Part shown: piece after piece, positions 41,716 through 50,586 of the stretch
How positions within the stretch are numbered: the first letter of the stretch is position 1
Layout of the letters: each line of letters starts with the position of its first letter
NCBI RefSeq assembly: GCF_020171745.1
Contig: NZ_JAIVAH010000018.1
Coordinates: 310,001-374,000 of the forward strand
DNA length: 64,000 nt
Source: Prescottella equi
GTDB lineage: Bacteria > Actinomycetota > Actinomycetes > Mycobacteriales > Mycobacteriaceae
Direction of reading: 5' to 3'
Translations under genes and position numbers: made by a program
The notes under the pieces: model-generated
What the model was told of the DNA's origin: nothing
The model's input: the letters and a program-made list of their open reading frames with translations, nothing else
Database searches by the model: none

Positions 41716-42720
41716 CTACGCCCCCTGCCGGCGCATGAGGTACAGGAAGTACGGTGCCCCGACCGCGGCCATGACGATGCCGGCGGGAATCTCGGTCGGG
41801 CTGAACACCGTTCGCCCCAAGGTGTCGGAGACCAGCACCAGCAGGGCGCCGACGGCGATGCTCATGGGGATGAGCACGGCATGGTTCGATCCCACGATCA
41901 TGCGGGCGATATGCGGGACCACCAGGCCCACGAAGCCGATGATCCCGACCGCCGCCACCGCGATCGCGGCGAGGAAGACGGCCACCAGCGACAGCACGAT
42001 CCGGGTGGTGTTGACACCTTCGCCGAGGTTGCGCGCGACGTCGTCACCCAACCGCATGACGTTTGCCGAACGGATGCACAGCATGGAGACCACGAGACCG
42101 ATCACCGTGTAGGGCAGGATCATCCAGACCGAGTTCATCCCCTTGGCGGCGAGGCTGCCGTTCATCCACTGGATCGCCGCCGGCAGCCGGTCGCTGTAGC
42201 GCAGCGACAGGAACGCGATGACCGCACCGGCGAGGGCGTTGACCGCGACTCCCGCCAGGATGATGTTCAGCGGCTTGATCCCCTCGCGCCGCCAGGCCAG
42301 CGCGTAGACGATCACGGCGGCAATGACACCGCCCCCGAACGCGGCGATGGGAATCATCGACTGGTAGCTCGGTGCGGCCAACAGGATTACCAGGACGAGC
42401 GCGGCGGCGCCGCTCGTGACCCCGGTCAGGCCGGGGTCGGCGAGCGGGTTGCCCATCACGGTCTGGAGCAGCGCACCCGACACCGCGATGCTCGCGCCCA
42501 CCAGGAGCGCGAGCAGAACGCGAGGCAACCGCACGTCCCAGAGAATCGTGCTGAAGGAGTCGTTCTCGGTGCCGCCGGCCAGGAGCGAGACGATCTCCCC
42601 CGGGGAGATGTGCACGCTACCGAGGCCGAGGCTGACCAGGGTCACGACCGCGAGCAGAGCCCACGCGATGGGGAGGGCCCACTTCGCCCGGGTGCGAGTG
42701 GCTGCCGACGGAGAACTCAC
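41716..42720 (-). CDS. hmuU: heme/iron ABC transporter permease (FecCD)
   Basis: A 334-residue FecCD permease with about nine to ten membrane helices. Landmarks are LRLPRVLLALLVGASIAVSG near residue 60, LQTVMGNPLADPGLTGVTSG, and IGFVGLVVPHIARMIVGSNH in the coupling region contacting the ATPase. The GTG start at 42720 overlaps the stop of the binding protein by 4 bases (GTGA), and the stop overlaps or abuts the ATPase start. Confidence 0.9.
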   Translation of the reverse strand: MSSPSAATRTRAKWALPIAWALLAVVTLVSLGLGSVHISPGEIVSLLAGGTENDSFSTILWDVRLPRVLLALLVGASIAVSGALLQTVMGNPLADPGLTGVTSGAAALVLVILLAAPSYQSMIPIAAFGGGVIAAVIVYALAWRREGIKPLNIILAGVAVNALAGAVIAFLSLRYSDRLPAAIQWMNGSLAAKGMNSVWMILPYTVIGLVVSMLCIRSANVMRLGDDVARNLGEGVNTTRIVLSLVAVFLAAIAVAAVGIIGFVGLVVPHIARMIVGSNHAVLIPMSIAVGALLVLVSDTLGRTVFSPTEIPAGIVMAAVGAPYFLYLMRRQGA

Positions 42721-43679
42721 GGGTAGAGCAGACCTGCGAGCGCGGGGACCGCCTGGGCGAGCTGGCCGACCGAGGTGTAGCCGAAAGTCGAGTAGTCCAG
42801 CACGTGAATGCGGCCGTTTGCGTACGCGGGCAGGCTCTTCCAGGCAGCGTTCTTGGCGACCTCGGCGTCGAAGGCGGCCTGGCTGTCGGCGACGTTGCCC
42901 GAGCGCAGCACGAGCACCACGTCCGGCGCCGCCGCGATGATGTTCTCCAGATTGACGGCGCTGTAGGTTTCCTTCGCCTTCAGCGCCGACACCGCGACGT
43001 TGTCGGCACCGGAGAGGTCGATGAGGCTTCCCAGAAAGGAGTTGTCGTTCATCACCATGAACGAATCCGTGGCGCCGATCAGCACCAGCACCTTCGGGGC
43101 GTCCGTCGACGCGCCGGCCGAGGCGAGCGTCTGCTCCTGCTCGTTCATCGAGTCGATGATCTTGTCGGCCTGATCCGTTCGATCGAAGGCGGCGCCCAGC
43201 ACCTCCACCGCGAACTTCAGGTCGCCGAAGCTGTCGGTCTCGAGAAACGCCGACGGTGTCGTGGTGGACGCCAGACTCGCCTCCACCGTGCTGCGCGAGG
43301 ACTCGGCCGCGATGACCAGGTCGGGAGCAAGGTCGACGATCTTCTCCACGTCGGGCGCCATCGTCGAACCGATGCGGGGCACACCGTCCAGAGCGGCCGG
43401 GAGCTGCTGCGTCGTGGTGGACGGGACACCGGCGACCGGAATGTCGAGCAGCGTGAGAATCTCCGCGAGAGGAACGGACGCTGCCACCACGGTCTGCGGC
43501 GGGGTCGCGGGGAACTGAGCGACAGCCGCATCGAGCTTCGCCGCGTCCTCGGCCGCAGTGGTCGTGGACGTGGCGGCGGTCTCCGCGGAGACGGCAGCGT
43601 CGGTGCTGCAGGCGGTCACCCCGCCGATCAGTGCCAGTCCGACGCACAGCGAGGCTATCGGCGCAAAACGGTGTCGCAC
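42717..43679 (-). CDS. hmuT: heme/iron ABC transporter substrate-binding lipoprotein
   Basis: A 320-residue periplasmic-type binding lipoprotein. The signal VRHRFAPIASLCVGLALIGG ends in the lipobox GVTAC. The mature part has the two-lobe cluster-A fold: PQTVVAASVPLAEILTLLDI, VEKIVDLAPDLVIAAESSR and a C-terminal VLDYSTFGYTSVGQLAQAVP containing tyrosines suited to heme binding. GTG 43679 has AAGGAG upstream and is preferred to ATG 43712. It is the first gene of the heme operon, with two DtxR-like boxes 46 bases upstream. Confidence 0.88.
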   Translation of the reverse strand: MRHRFAPIASLCVGLALIGGVTACSTDAAVSAETAATSTTTAAEDAAKLDAAVAQFPATPPQTVVAASVPLAEILTLLDIPVAGVPSTTTQQLPAALDGVPRIGSTMAPDVEKIVDLAPDLVIAAESSRSTVEASLASTTTPSAFLETDSFGDLKFAVEVLGAAFDRTDQADKIIDSMNEQEQTLASAGASTDAPKVLVLIGATDSFMVMNDNSFLGSLIDLSGADNVAVSALKAKETYSAVNLENIIAAAPDVVLVLRSGNVADSQAAFDAEVAKNAAWKSLPAYANGRIHVLDYSTFGYTSVGQLAQAVPALAGLLYP

Positions 43680-43724
43680 AGCGGTGCACTCCTTGGGGAA
43701 GCGATGTGACATCTTCGAGTGAAA

Positions 43725-43763
43725 TTAGGGCAGACTACCCAAATTGAGCCCAGCCTAGCCTGA
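43725..43763 (-). promoter_or_regulatory. two tandem DtxR/IdeR-like iron boxes
   Basis: 43725-43743 matches the IdeR consensus TTAGGTTAGSCTAACCTAA at 14 of 19 positions (TTAGGGCAGACTACCCAAA). 43745-43763 matches it at 13 of 19 (TGAGCCCAGCCTAGCCTGA). Both lie immediately upstream of the heme operon, where Fe2+-loaded IdeR/DtxR would repress it. Confidence 0.65.
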
Positions 43764-43850
43764 GCAATATTCGTCACAGCTCCAGGCACCGTCAAATCGG
43801 GGTCGGAGTGTTCGCGCTGACCGAAGGCGGATACCGACACCCGGATACGA

Positions 43851-43890
43851 GAAAGCCCCCCACCTGCATCACTGCAGGTGGGGGGCTTTC
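43851..43890 (-). terminator. terminator of tRNA-Arg(ACG)
   Basis: An 18-bp perfect stem, GAAAGCCCCCCACCTGCA with TGCAGGTGGGGGGCTTTC, with loop TCAC, lies 5 bases after the 3' end of tRNA-Arg on the minus strand. Confidence 0.88.
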
Positions 43891-43895
43891 TGTTG

Positions 43896-43968
43896 TGCGC
43901 CCGAAGGGATTCGAACCCCTAACCTCTTGATCCGTAGTCAAGTGCTCTATCCGTTGAGCTACGGGCGC
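43896..43968 (-). tRNA. tRNA-Arg(ACG)
   Basis: A 73-base tRNA on the minus strand: acceptor GCGCCCG with CGGGCGC, D-loop AACGGATAG, anticodon loop CTACGGA with anticodon ACG, T-loop GGTTCGAATCC. Its wobble adenosine is the substrate of the TadA encoded at 6626-7084. Confidence 0.95.
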
Positions 43969-44014
43969 ATGTTCTATCTTCAGTTGTACTGGACCCACGA
44001 AAGGACCAGTGTGG

Positions 44015-44103
44015 CGGAGGCGAGAGGATTTGAACCTCCGGTCCCCTTTGAGGGGGACAACTCATTAGCAGTGAGTCCCATTCGGCCGCTCTGGCACGCC
44101 TCC
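44015..44103 (-). tRNA. tRNA-Ser(GCT)
   Basis: An 89-base class II tRNA on the minus strand: acceptor GGAGGCG with CGCCTCC, anticodon loop CTGCTAA with anticodon GCT, a long variable arm and GGTTCAAATCC T-loop. CCA is encoded directly after, at 44014-44012. It reads AGC and AGU codons and is probably cotranscribed with tRNA-Arg(ACG). Confidence 0.95.
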
Positions 44104-44190
44104 TTGGGGGCCGGCTCGTTTCCGATCCGCCGGGCGAAACATTACACAGAGTTCGCCAGCAAACGCAAAACGCCTGGTCAGTGGCATCTC

Positions 44191-44919
44191 CTATCTCAGA
44201 TTGCCGTCGAACCAGTCGAAGATCCGACGTTGGGCGTCGAGAATCGCGACCACCAGCGGATCGTCGTCGTCCGCCGACGGCTCCGGGACGGGCGGTTCGT
44301 CGGCACGGTGCGCGAGTCCGACGTAGCTGACGATGTTGGTGGGCGCATCCGCCTTCGCCACGGCGTCCCGCAGCCGCTCGACGTGCTCCGGTGGGGTGCG
44401 CGGGTCGTCCTCGCCGTACAGACCCAGCCAGGGCGCCCTGAGCGACGGCGCCGCGTCGACGAGCGCGGGGGTGTCACCGGTGAGCGGTTGGACGATGCCG
44501 CGCGCCGACACGCTCACCGCGGCCCCGACCGGACGGTTCGTCGCGACCAGCATCGCGGCGGTGCCGGCGTCGTCGAAGCCGAGGACGCCGACGCAGTCCG
44601 CGTAGACGCCGCGGCCGACGAGCCAGTCGAAGGTGGCGTCGAAGTCGGCGAAGAGGGTCTCGCCGAACACCTCGGAGTCGCTGTGCGCGGGCTCGTGGTG
44701 GAACAGGTGCGGGGCCGCCACCACCCAGCCCTCCGCGGCGAGCGCGCGCATGAGGTCCAGCAGGGCGGGGCTGAACTCGCGGGATTCGTGCAGGACGACG
44801 ATGCCGCCGCGGGCCGGTCGATCCGGCTCGACGGCGGTGAGCGGCACGCGAACCCGCGACTCCACGGGGGCGTCGGCGTCGGAGCGCAAGGGGGCGTCGT
44901 CCCGGAAGATCCCCGGCAT
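44191..44919 (-). CDS. dienelactone hydrolase-like protein without the usual cysteine nucleophile
   Basis: A 242-residue alpha/beta-hydrolase of the DLH family. GIVVLHESREFSP near residue 40 holds the typical Glu, and APHLFHHEPA resembles the next loop. Where active DLH enzymes have GFCxGG with the nucleophile Cys, this protein reads LGFDDAGTAAM near residue 115, without Cys or Ser. The later Asp (YGEDDPRTPPE) and His (YVGLAHRAD) are in place. It may be an atypical or non-catalytic member. It is divergent from pat, with 61 bases between. Confidence 0.78.
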   Translation of the reverse strand: MPGIFRDDAPLRSDADAPVESRVRVPLTAVEPDRPARGGIVVLHESREFSPALLDLMRALAAEGWVVAAPHLFHHEPAHSDSEVFGETLFADFDATFDWLVGRGVYADCVGVLGFDDAGTAAMLVATNRPVGAAVSVSARGIVQPLTGDTPALVDAAPSLRAPWLGLYGEDDPRTPPEHVERLRDAVAKADAPTNIVSYVGLAHRADEPPVPEPSADDDDPLVVAILDAQRRIFDWFDGNLR

Positions 44920-44980
44920 GAATCAACCTTGGCACGACCACGACGGCTGTGCACGTGATCGCGGGGCGCATAATCGCATC

Positions 44981-46066
44981 GTGACCCCCGTGACCCGCGC
45001 AGACCTCGAATCCATCCCGACCTACGTGCCGGGCCGCAGCTATCCCGGGGCCATCAAGCTGGCCAGCAACGAGACGACGCAGGGCCCGCTGCCCGGCGTC
45101 GCGCAGGCCATCGCGGATGCCGCCGCGGTCGCGAACCGGTACCCCGACAACAGCGCGGCCGCGCTGATCCGCGCGCTGTCCGAATCGCTCGGGGTGCCGA
45201 CCGAGAGCATCGCGACCGGCTGCGGCTCGGTGGCGCTGTGCCAGGAACTGGTCCAGGCGACGTGCAACGAGGGCGACGAGGTCATCTACGCCTGGCGCTC
45301 GTTCGAGGCGTACCCGGTGGTGACCAAGGTCGCCGGCGCGGTCTCGGTCCCGGTGCCGCTCACCCCCGAGCACGGCCACGACCTGGACGCGATGCTGGCC
45401 GCCATCACCGACCGCACCCGCCTGATCTTCGTCTGCAACCCCAACAACCCCACCGGCACCGCGTTGGGCCGCGAGGAGCTCGAGCGCTTCCTCGACGCCG
45501 TCCCGGCCCGCGTCGTCGTCGCGCTCGACGAGGCGTACTTCGAGTACAACCGGTCCGGTGTCGACGGCATCGACCTGGCTCGCACCCGCCGCAACGTCGT
45601 GGTGCTGCGCACGTTCTCCAAGGCGTACGGCCTGGCCGCGCTGCGGGTCGGCTACGCGATCGCCGACCCGGCCATCATCACCGCGCTGGCCAAGGTCCAC
45701 ATCACGTTCAGCGTCAACGCGGTGGCCCAGTCCGCCGCGATCGCGTGCCTGGGCGCCCGCGACGAACTGCTGCACCGCACCCACGACGTCGTCGCCGAGC
45801 GGGACCGGGTCCGCGACGCGCTCCGGGCGGCCGGCTACGACGTCCCGGAGACGCAGGCCAACTTCGTGTGGCTGCCGCTGGCCGAGCGCTCCGCCGCGTA
45901 CGGCGAGGCGAGTGCCGAGGCCGGCGTGCTGATCCGCCCCTACGGCGTCGACGGCGTGCGCATCACGATCGGCGATCCTCACGAGAACGACGCGTTCCTC
46001 GCGTTCGCGACGTCGGCGGCGGCTCGGGAACTGGCCGGGATCCCGGCGGAGTCCGCCACGGCTTAA
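44981..46066 (+). CDS. pat: aromatic amino acid / histidinol-phosphate aminotransferase
   Basis: A 361-residue class I/II aminotransferase closely resembling actinobacterial Pat/HisC2, which transaminates phenylpyruvate and related keto acids. The start VPGRSYPGAIKLASNET, the pyridine-ring Asn in VCNPNNPTGTAL, Asp/Tyr in VVALDEAYFEY and the PLP Lys in RTFSKAYGLAALRVGYA are all present, as is the C-terminal Arg (GVRITIGDPHEND). GTG 44981 is used; the frame is open further upstream but without support. It fits the phenylalanine/tyrosine theme of tyrA in this window, as in the Rv3754-Rv3772 stretch of M. tuberculosis. Confidence 0.9.
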   Translation: MTPVTRADLESIPTYVPGRSYPGAIKLASNETTQGPLPGVAQAIADAAAVANRYPDNSAAALIRALSESLGVPTESIATGCGSVALCQELVQATCNEGDEVIYAWRSFEAYPVVTKVAGAVSVPVPLTPEHGHDLDAMLAAITDRTRLIFVCNPNNPTGTALGREELERFLDAVPARVVVALDEAYFEYNRSGVDGIDLARTRRNVVVLRTFSKAYGLAALRVGYAIADPAIITALAKVHITFSVNAVAQSAAIACLGARDELLHRTHDVVAERDRVRDALRAAGYDVPETQANFVWLPLAERSAAYGEASAEAGVLIRPYGVDGVRITIGDPHENDAFLAFATSAAARELAGIPAESATA

Positions 46067-46124
46067 TCCAACCGTTATCGGCCGACGGGCCCGCCGTCAC
46101 CGATTCGTTGGCAGACTCGTCCCG

Positions 46125-47849
46125 GTGTGCCGACCAGGGAGCGATTTGTCCGGACGCCGCCGACGTGGCTCCGCGATCGTCCTCGCGGCCGCGTTGGGCA
46201 CGTCGCTGACCGTCGGCGCCCACACCGCGCAGGCGCGTCCGTCGGACGTCGACAAGGTGCCCGTCCGCCTGCTCGCGATCAACGACCTGCACGGCAGCCT
46301 GCAGCCGCCGCAGGGGGCACGGGCGCAGATCCTGCGTCCCGACGGCCCGCCGGTCGACGCCGGCGGGGCCGCGTACCTCGCGTCGTACGTCCGGCAGTTG
46401 CGCGGGCAGGCGCCGAACTCGCTGCTCTACTCGGTGGGCGACAACTGGGGCTCCTCCCCCATCGAGTCGGCACTGTTTCACGATGAACCGACCGTGGACC
46501 TGCTCAACACGATGGGCGTCGACGCCGCCTCGGTCGGCACCCACGAGCTCGACGAGGGCTTCGGCGAGTTCCGGCGGATGCAGACCGGCGGCTGCCACAC
46601 CGTCGACGGCTGCCAGTTCGAATCCGAGTACGCGGGCGCGCAGTTCCCGATGCTCGCGGCGAACATGACGTTCGCCGACGGCACCCCCGCGACGCTGCCG
46701 TTCGCGGTGAACTACGTCGACGGCGTCCCGGTCGGCGTGATCGGGGTGATGCCCTCCGACGCCCCGTCGAAGGTCGCGGTCGACGGCGTCGCGGGACTCG
46801 AATTCGGCGACGAACTGGCCACCATCGACCGGACCGCCGCGACGTTGGACTTCCTCGGCGTCCACGCGATCGTGGTGCTGCTGCACCGCGGCGACGAGCA
46901 GGCCACCGGCGGCCCCAACTCGTGCGACCTCGCCGACAGCCCGGTCCGCACCATCGCGACCCGCGCGACGCCGCTGGTGGACGCGATCTTCACCGCCGAC
47001 AGTCACACCCAGTACAACTGCAGCATCGACGACCCGGCGGGCGATCCGCGCCCGGTGATGCAGGCGGCCTCGCACGGCCGGATCGTGTCGGTGGTCGACA
47101 TGACGCTCGACCGGGCCACCGGCGAGGTGGACCGCCCGAGCACCCAGGCTTTCAATCAGATTGTCACGCACGACATCCCGCCGGATCCGAAGGTGTCCGA
47201 CCTCGTGGACCGCGCCGGCCTGCAGTCGGCCGAGGTGGCCCAGCGGCCGGTCGGGGAGGTCACCGCCGACATCACTCGGGAGACCGGCCCGGGTGGGGAG
47301 AGCCCGCTCGGCGACCTGATCGCCGACGCCCAGCTCGCGGCCGCGCGCGGCCGCGGCGCGCAGATCGCCCTCACCAATCCCGGCGGTGTGCGGACCGATC
47401 TGCTCCGCGGCGCCGACGGGACGGTCACGTTCGGCGACGCCTACCAGGTGCAGCCGTTCGTCAACTCGCTGGAGGTGCGCACGCTCACCGGCGCGCAGCT
47501 GAAAGAGGTTCTGGAACAACAGTTCCAGATGCGTCCGGACGGCTCGATGCTGGAACTGATCCTGGCACCGTCGGCGTCGCTGACCTACCGCATCGACCGC
47601 GCCGCACCCCTCGGCACCCGCATCGCCGGCCTCCGGGTCGACGGCGCCCCCGTCACGCCGGACGGGCGGTACCGGGTGGCGGTCAACAAGTTCCTGGCCG
47701 ATGGCGGCGACGGCTTCACCGCGTTGCGTGGTGGTACCGAACCCGCTTCCGCCGGAAACGACCTCGAAGCCCTCACGTCCTACCTCGAAGCCCACTCCCC
47801 CGTCGCGCCGCCCGCGCCCGGACGCATCGCGATCGCCGCCCCGAACTGA
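46125..47849 (+). CDS. secreted 5'-nucleotidase/metallophosphatase with an altered active-site dyad
   Basis: A 574-residue two-domain UshA-type enzyme. A basic start and a hydrophobic core (SAIVLAAALGTSLTVGAHTA) form a signal peptide. The metallophosphatase domain has NDLHGS, SVGDNWGSSPIES and HRGDEQ, and the C-terminal 5'-nucleotidase domain has LTNPGGVRTDLL and ADGGDGFTAL. Where the family has the GNHE dyad, this protein reads VGTHELDEGF, so the Asn is replaced by Thr. Start uncertain: GTG 46125, or TTG 46146 after AGGGAG. The role would be periplasmic hydrolysis of nucleotides. A hairpin at 47854 follows. Confidence 0.82.
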   Translation: MCRPGSDLSGRRRRGSAIVLAAALGTSLTVGAHTAQARPSDVDKVPVRLLAINDLHGSLQPPQGARAQILRPDGPPVDAGGAAYLASYVRQLRGQAPNSLLYSVGDNWGSSPIESALFHDEPTVDLLNTMGVDAASVGTHELDEGFGEFRRMQTGGCHTVDGCQFESEYAGAQFPMLAANMTFADGTPATLPFAVNYVDGVPVGVIGVMPSDAPSKVAVDGVAGLEFGDELATIDRTAATLDFLGVHAIVVLLHRGDEQATGGPNSCDLADSPVRTIATRATPLVDAIFTADSHTQYNCSIDDPAGDPRPVMQAASHGRIVSVVDMTLDRATGEVDRPSTQAFNQIVTHDIPPDPKVSDLVDRAGLQSAEVAQRPVGEVTADITRETGPGGESPLGDLIADAQLAAARGRGAQIALTNPGGVRTDLLRGADGTVTFGDAYQVQPFVNSLEVRTLTGAQLKEVLEQQFQMRPDGSMLELILAPSASLTYRIDRAAPLGTRIAGLRVDGAPVTPDGRYRVAVNKFLADGGDGFTALRGGTEPASAGNDLEALTSYLEAHSPVAPPAPGRIAIAAPN

Positions 47850-47853
47850 CACG

Positions 47854-47881
47854 GGCGCCACCCCGCGATCGGGGTGACGCC
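47854..47881. terminator. bidirectional hairpin between convergent genes
   Basis: GGCGCCACCCCG and CGGGGTGACGCC pair with one mismatch around CGAT, in the 40-base gap between the 5'-nucleotidase (plus) and the MMPL gene (minus). Confidence 0.7.
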
Positions 47882-47889
47882 AGTGTGGC

Positions 47890-50043
47890 TCACACGAGTT
47901 CCGGCGTGCGGGACTCGGTCGGCTGCGGGTGCGGTGGGCGTGCCGGCCAGAGCGCCTTGTCCCCCAACAGGTGGATGATCGCCGGCACCAGCAGCGGCCG
48001 CACCACGAAGGTGTCGAGCAGGATGCCGATCGCCATCGCCAGACCGAACTGGAACAGTTCCCGGATCGGCTGGGTCATCAGCACCGCGAAGGTGGCCGCC
48101 AGGATCAGCCCGGCCGAGGAGATCACGCCACCGGTCCGGGTCAGTGCGATCCGCATCGCTTCCGCCGGAGGATGATCGGCGAGTTCCTGCCGGTATCGAC
48201 TCATGATGAAGATGTTGTAGTCGACGCCCAGTGCGACGAGGAAGACGAAGATGTAGGCCGCGACGCGGTTACCGATCCCCTCGTCGCCCAACATCGTCAC
48301 GGTGAGGAACGTGGTGATGCCGAGGGTCGCCGTGAACGACAGGATCAGCGTCGCCACCAGGTACAGCGGCGCGAGCAGCGACCGCAGCAACAACACCAGC
48401 ACCCCGGTGACAATGATCAGCACCAGCGCCACCACCACCTTCATGTCGCGGTCCAGGGCCGCACGGGTATCGGCCGCACGGGCGCTCTCGCCACCGATCA
48501 GCACCTCGGCGCCGGCCAGTCCGGCGTCGGTCGCGATCGCCGTCGTGGTCGCGGTCAGCGGCTCGATCCGGTCCAATGCCTTTGGGCTGTAGGGATTGTC
48601 GGTGAACGCCACCTCGAAGGCCGCGGCCCGGCCGTCCGTGCTGATCCGCTCGCGGTCGCCGACGCGGGCGATGCCGTCCACGTCGGACAACTGATCCCGG
48701 ATCGAACTCCACTGCGCCGGCGAGACGGTGCCACCGGACTGCGTGACGTACACCGTGGCGGGCGCGATCTCGCCCGGCCCGAACGTGTCACCGATCAACT
48801 GCTGCCCGGTCTCCGACTCGGTGTCGATGCGGAAGCCGCTGATGAAGTCGAAGCTCTCCCTGTAGCCGAGCAACCCCATGCTCATCACCACCAGCGCGGC
48901 CAGCGTGGCCGCGAGGATCGCCTTCGGCGACCGCTGGACGGCCACCGCCAACCGGCCCCACACCTTGCCGTCCTTGCGTTCGGTCGCCTTCTGGATACTG
49001 GAGGGCCAGAACAGCTTTCCACCGAGCAGCACCATGAGCGCCGGCGTGAACGTGAAGGCGACGAGGGCCATCGAGGCGACACCGAGCGCCAGGTACGGGC
49101 CGAAGCCGCGCAGCGCCGGGGTCACCGCGACCGTCAGCGCCAGCATCGCGAGCACGATCGTCGACACGCTCGAGACGATGGACTCCCCGACCCCGCGCAG
49201 CGCCTGCACCATCGCGGCGCTGCGGTCGGGCTCGGTTGCGAGCGCCTCCCGGTAGCGCGCGGTGACGATGAGCGCGTAGTCGGTGCCGACACCGAACAGC
49301 AGCACCGTCATGATCGACGCGGTCTGGGAGCTGATGTCGAACCAGCCCAGGTCGGCCATCATCGCGCCCAGCGTCTGCGCCAGTCGCATCGCGATGCCGA
49401 CGCCGGCCAGCGCGACGACCACCAGCACCGGGGACCGGTAGATGAGCATCAACAGCACGACGACCAGCAGGATCGTGCCCAGCAGCAGTACCTTGTCGCC
49501 GCCGCTGAACACCTTGACCGTGTCGGTCGCGATACCGGCCGGCCCCGTGACCGCGACGGCGGCGGGCCCCGCCTCGTCCGCGGCGATCGTGCGCAGATCG
49601 TCGACGGTCTGCTGGAACGCCTTGTCGGACGGGCTGCCGGCCAACGGGACCACGATCATCTCGCTGGTGCCGTCGGCGGTGCGCATGTCGGCGCCGCCGC
49701 GGTCCGCGGTGATCACCGCGCTGATCGCGGGATCGTCGGCGCGGCTGTCGGCGATCCGGGTGGCGATCCGGTCGACCGCGGCGCGGGTGTCCGCGGCGCC
49801 GGCCGAGTCGACCACCACGATCGCCGGGGTTCCCTCGTCCGAGGGGAACAGATCGGCGGCGAGGTCGGCGGCCCGCATCGAGGCGGACGTCGCGGGCGGA
49901 TCGTTGGCGGCGTCGTTGTTCTCGACGTCGTCGAGGCTGGGCGCGATCCCGGCGAGCAGACCCACCAGGAGGACCCACAGCAGCACGACGACACCGGCGC
50001 GGCGCCGGGTGCCGAAGAAGCGGTGCAGGAAGGCTGAGTACAC
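47890..50043 (-). CDS. MMPL family RND-type exporter
   Basis: A 717-residue MMPL/RND transporter with two halves. Each has an N-terminal membrane helix, a periplasmic domain and a set of five helices. GVGTDYALIVTARYREAL in the first half and ALGVDYNIFIMSRYRQELAD in the second are the typical proton-relay loop motifs, with the aspartate and tyrosine intact. In mycolata such proteins export lipids, siderophores or drugs. GTG 50043 (VYSAFLHRFFG) is chosen after GGGGA. Length is shorter than mycobacterial MmpL3. It lies 14 bases after the DUF2871 gene. Confidence 0.9.
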   Translation of the reverse strand: MYSAFLHRFFGTRRRAGVVVLLWVLLVGLLAGIAPSLDDVENNDAANDPPATSASMRAADLAADLFPSDEGTPAIVVVDSAGAADTRAAVDRIATRIADSRADDPAISAVITADRGGADMRTADGTSEMIVVPLAGSPSDKAFQQTVDDLRTIAADEAGPAAVAVTGPAGIATDTVKVFSGGDKVLLLGTILLVVVLLMLIYRSPVLVVVALAGVGIAMRLAQTLGAMMADLGWFDISSQTASIMTVLLFGVGTDYALIVTARYREALATEPDRSAAMVQALRGVGESIVSSVSTIVLAMLALTVAVTPALRGFGPYLALGVASMALVAFTFTPALMVLLGGKLFWPSSIQKATERKDGKVWGRLAVAVQRSPKAILAATLAALVVMSMGLLGYRESFDFISGFRIDTESETGQQLIGDTFGPGEIAPATVYVTQSGGTVSPAQWSSIRDQLSDVDGIARVGDRERISTDGRAAAFEVAFTDNPYSPKALDRIEPLTATTTAIATDAGLAGAEVLIGGESARAADTRAALDRDMKVVVALVLIIVTGVLVLLLRSLLAPLYLVATLILSFTATLGITTFLTVTMLGDEGIGNRVAAYIFVFLVALGVDYNIFIMSRYRQELADHPPAEAMRIALTRTGGVISSAGLILAATFAVLMTQPIRELFQFGLAMAIGILLDTFVVRPLLVPAIIHLLGDKALWPARPPHPQPTESRTPELV

Positions 50044-50057
50044 GTCGATGTCCCCGC

Positions 50058-50510
50058 TCAGCCGACCGGCTGCTCGTCGGCCGCGGCCACCGGCTTGGCC
50101 GGCGCGGCGACCACCGAGCGCAGCGCCAGGAAGAACAGGACGAACGCCACGGTGATCAGGATGTGGCCGATGCCGGCGATGCCGGAGATCGCGGGCGAGT
50201 CGCCCTTGCCGAGGACCTGCATGGTCCCGTGCACCGTCAGCATCGACACGGTCAGGATCAGCCCGGCGTGGAACGTGGTGGTGAACCAGCGGTACAGCGG
50301 GCTCGCCGACAGCGTGAACAGCTTCTCCAGCGCGACGACCACCAGCAGGAAGATCACCCCGAGCACCAGCAGGTGCGTGTGGACGGTGGCCAGCATGGTG
50401 CGGCCGTCGAAGTCGTGCGCCTTCGTGAGCTCGCGGTAGTACAGACCGGAGAGAAGACCGAGGATCGCGTAGCCGAATGCGGCGTTGACAAGGGTTTTCA
50501 CGGTATCCAA
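50058..50510 (-). CDS. DUF2871 family membrane protein
   Basis: A 150-residue protein with four hydrophobic helices: about residues 9-25 (AFGYAILGLLSGLYY), 45-62 (VHTHLLVLGVIFLLVVVAL), 75-95 and 110-135 (HILITVAFVLFFLALRSVV). THAHTH-like histidines (TVHTHLLVLG, FHAGLILTV, VHGTMQVLG) recur, suggesting metal or heme contacts, which is inference. It corresponds to the DUF2871 family of unknown function. It lies directly upstream of the MMPL gene. Confidence 0.75.
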   Translation of the reverse strand: MDTVKTLVNAAFGYAILGLLSGLYYRELTKAHDFDGRTMLATVHTHLLVLGVIFLLVVVALEKLFTLSASPLYRWFTTTFHAGLILTVSMLTVHGTMQVLGKGDSPAISGIAGIGHILITVAFVLFFLALRSVVAAPAKPVAAADEQPVG

Positions 50511-50586
50511 TTGCAGCAGCCCGCGGCCGCCACCACATCTACCGAACGACCCGACTCGGCTCTAACTTTCGATGTAGTCGCGCCGG

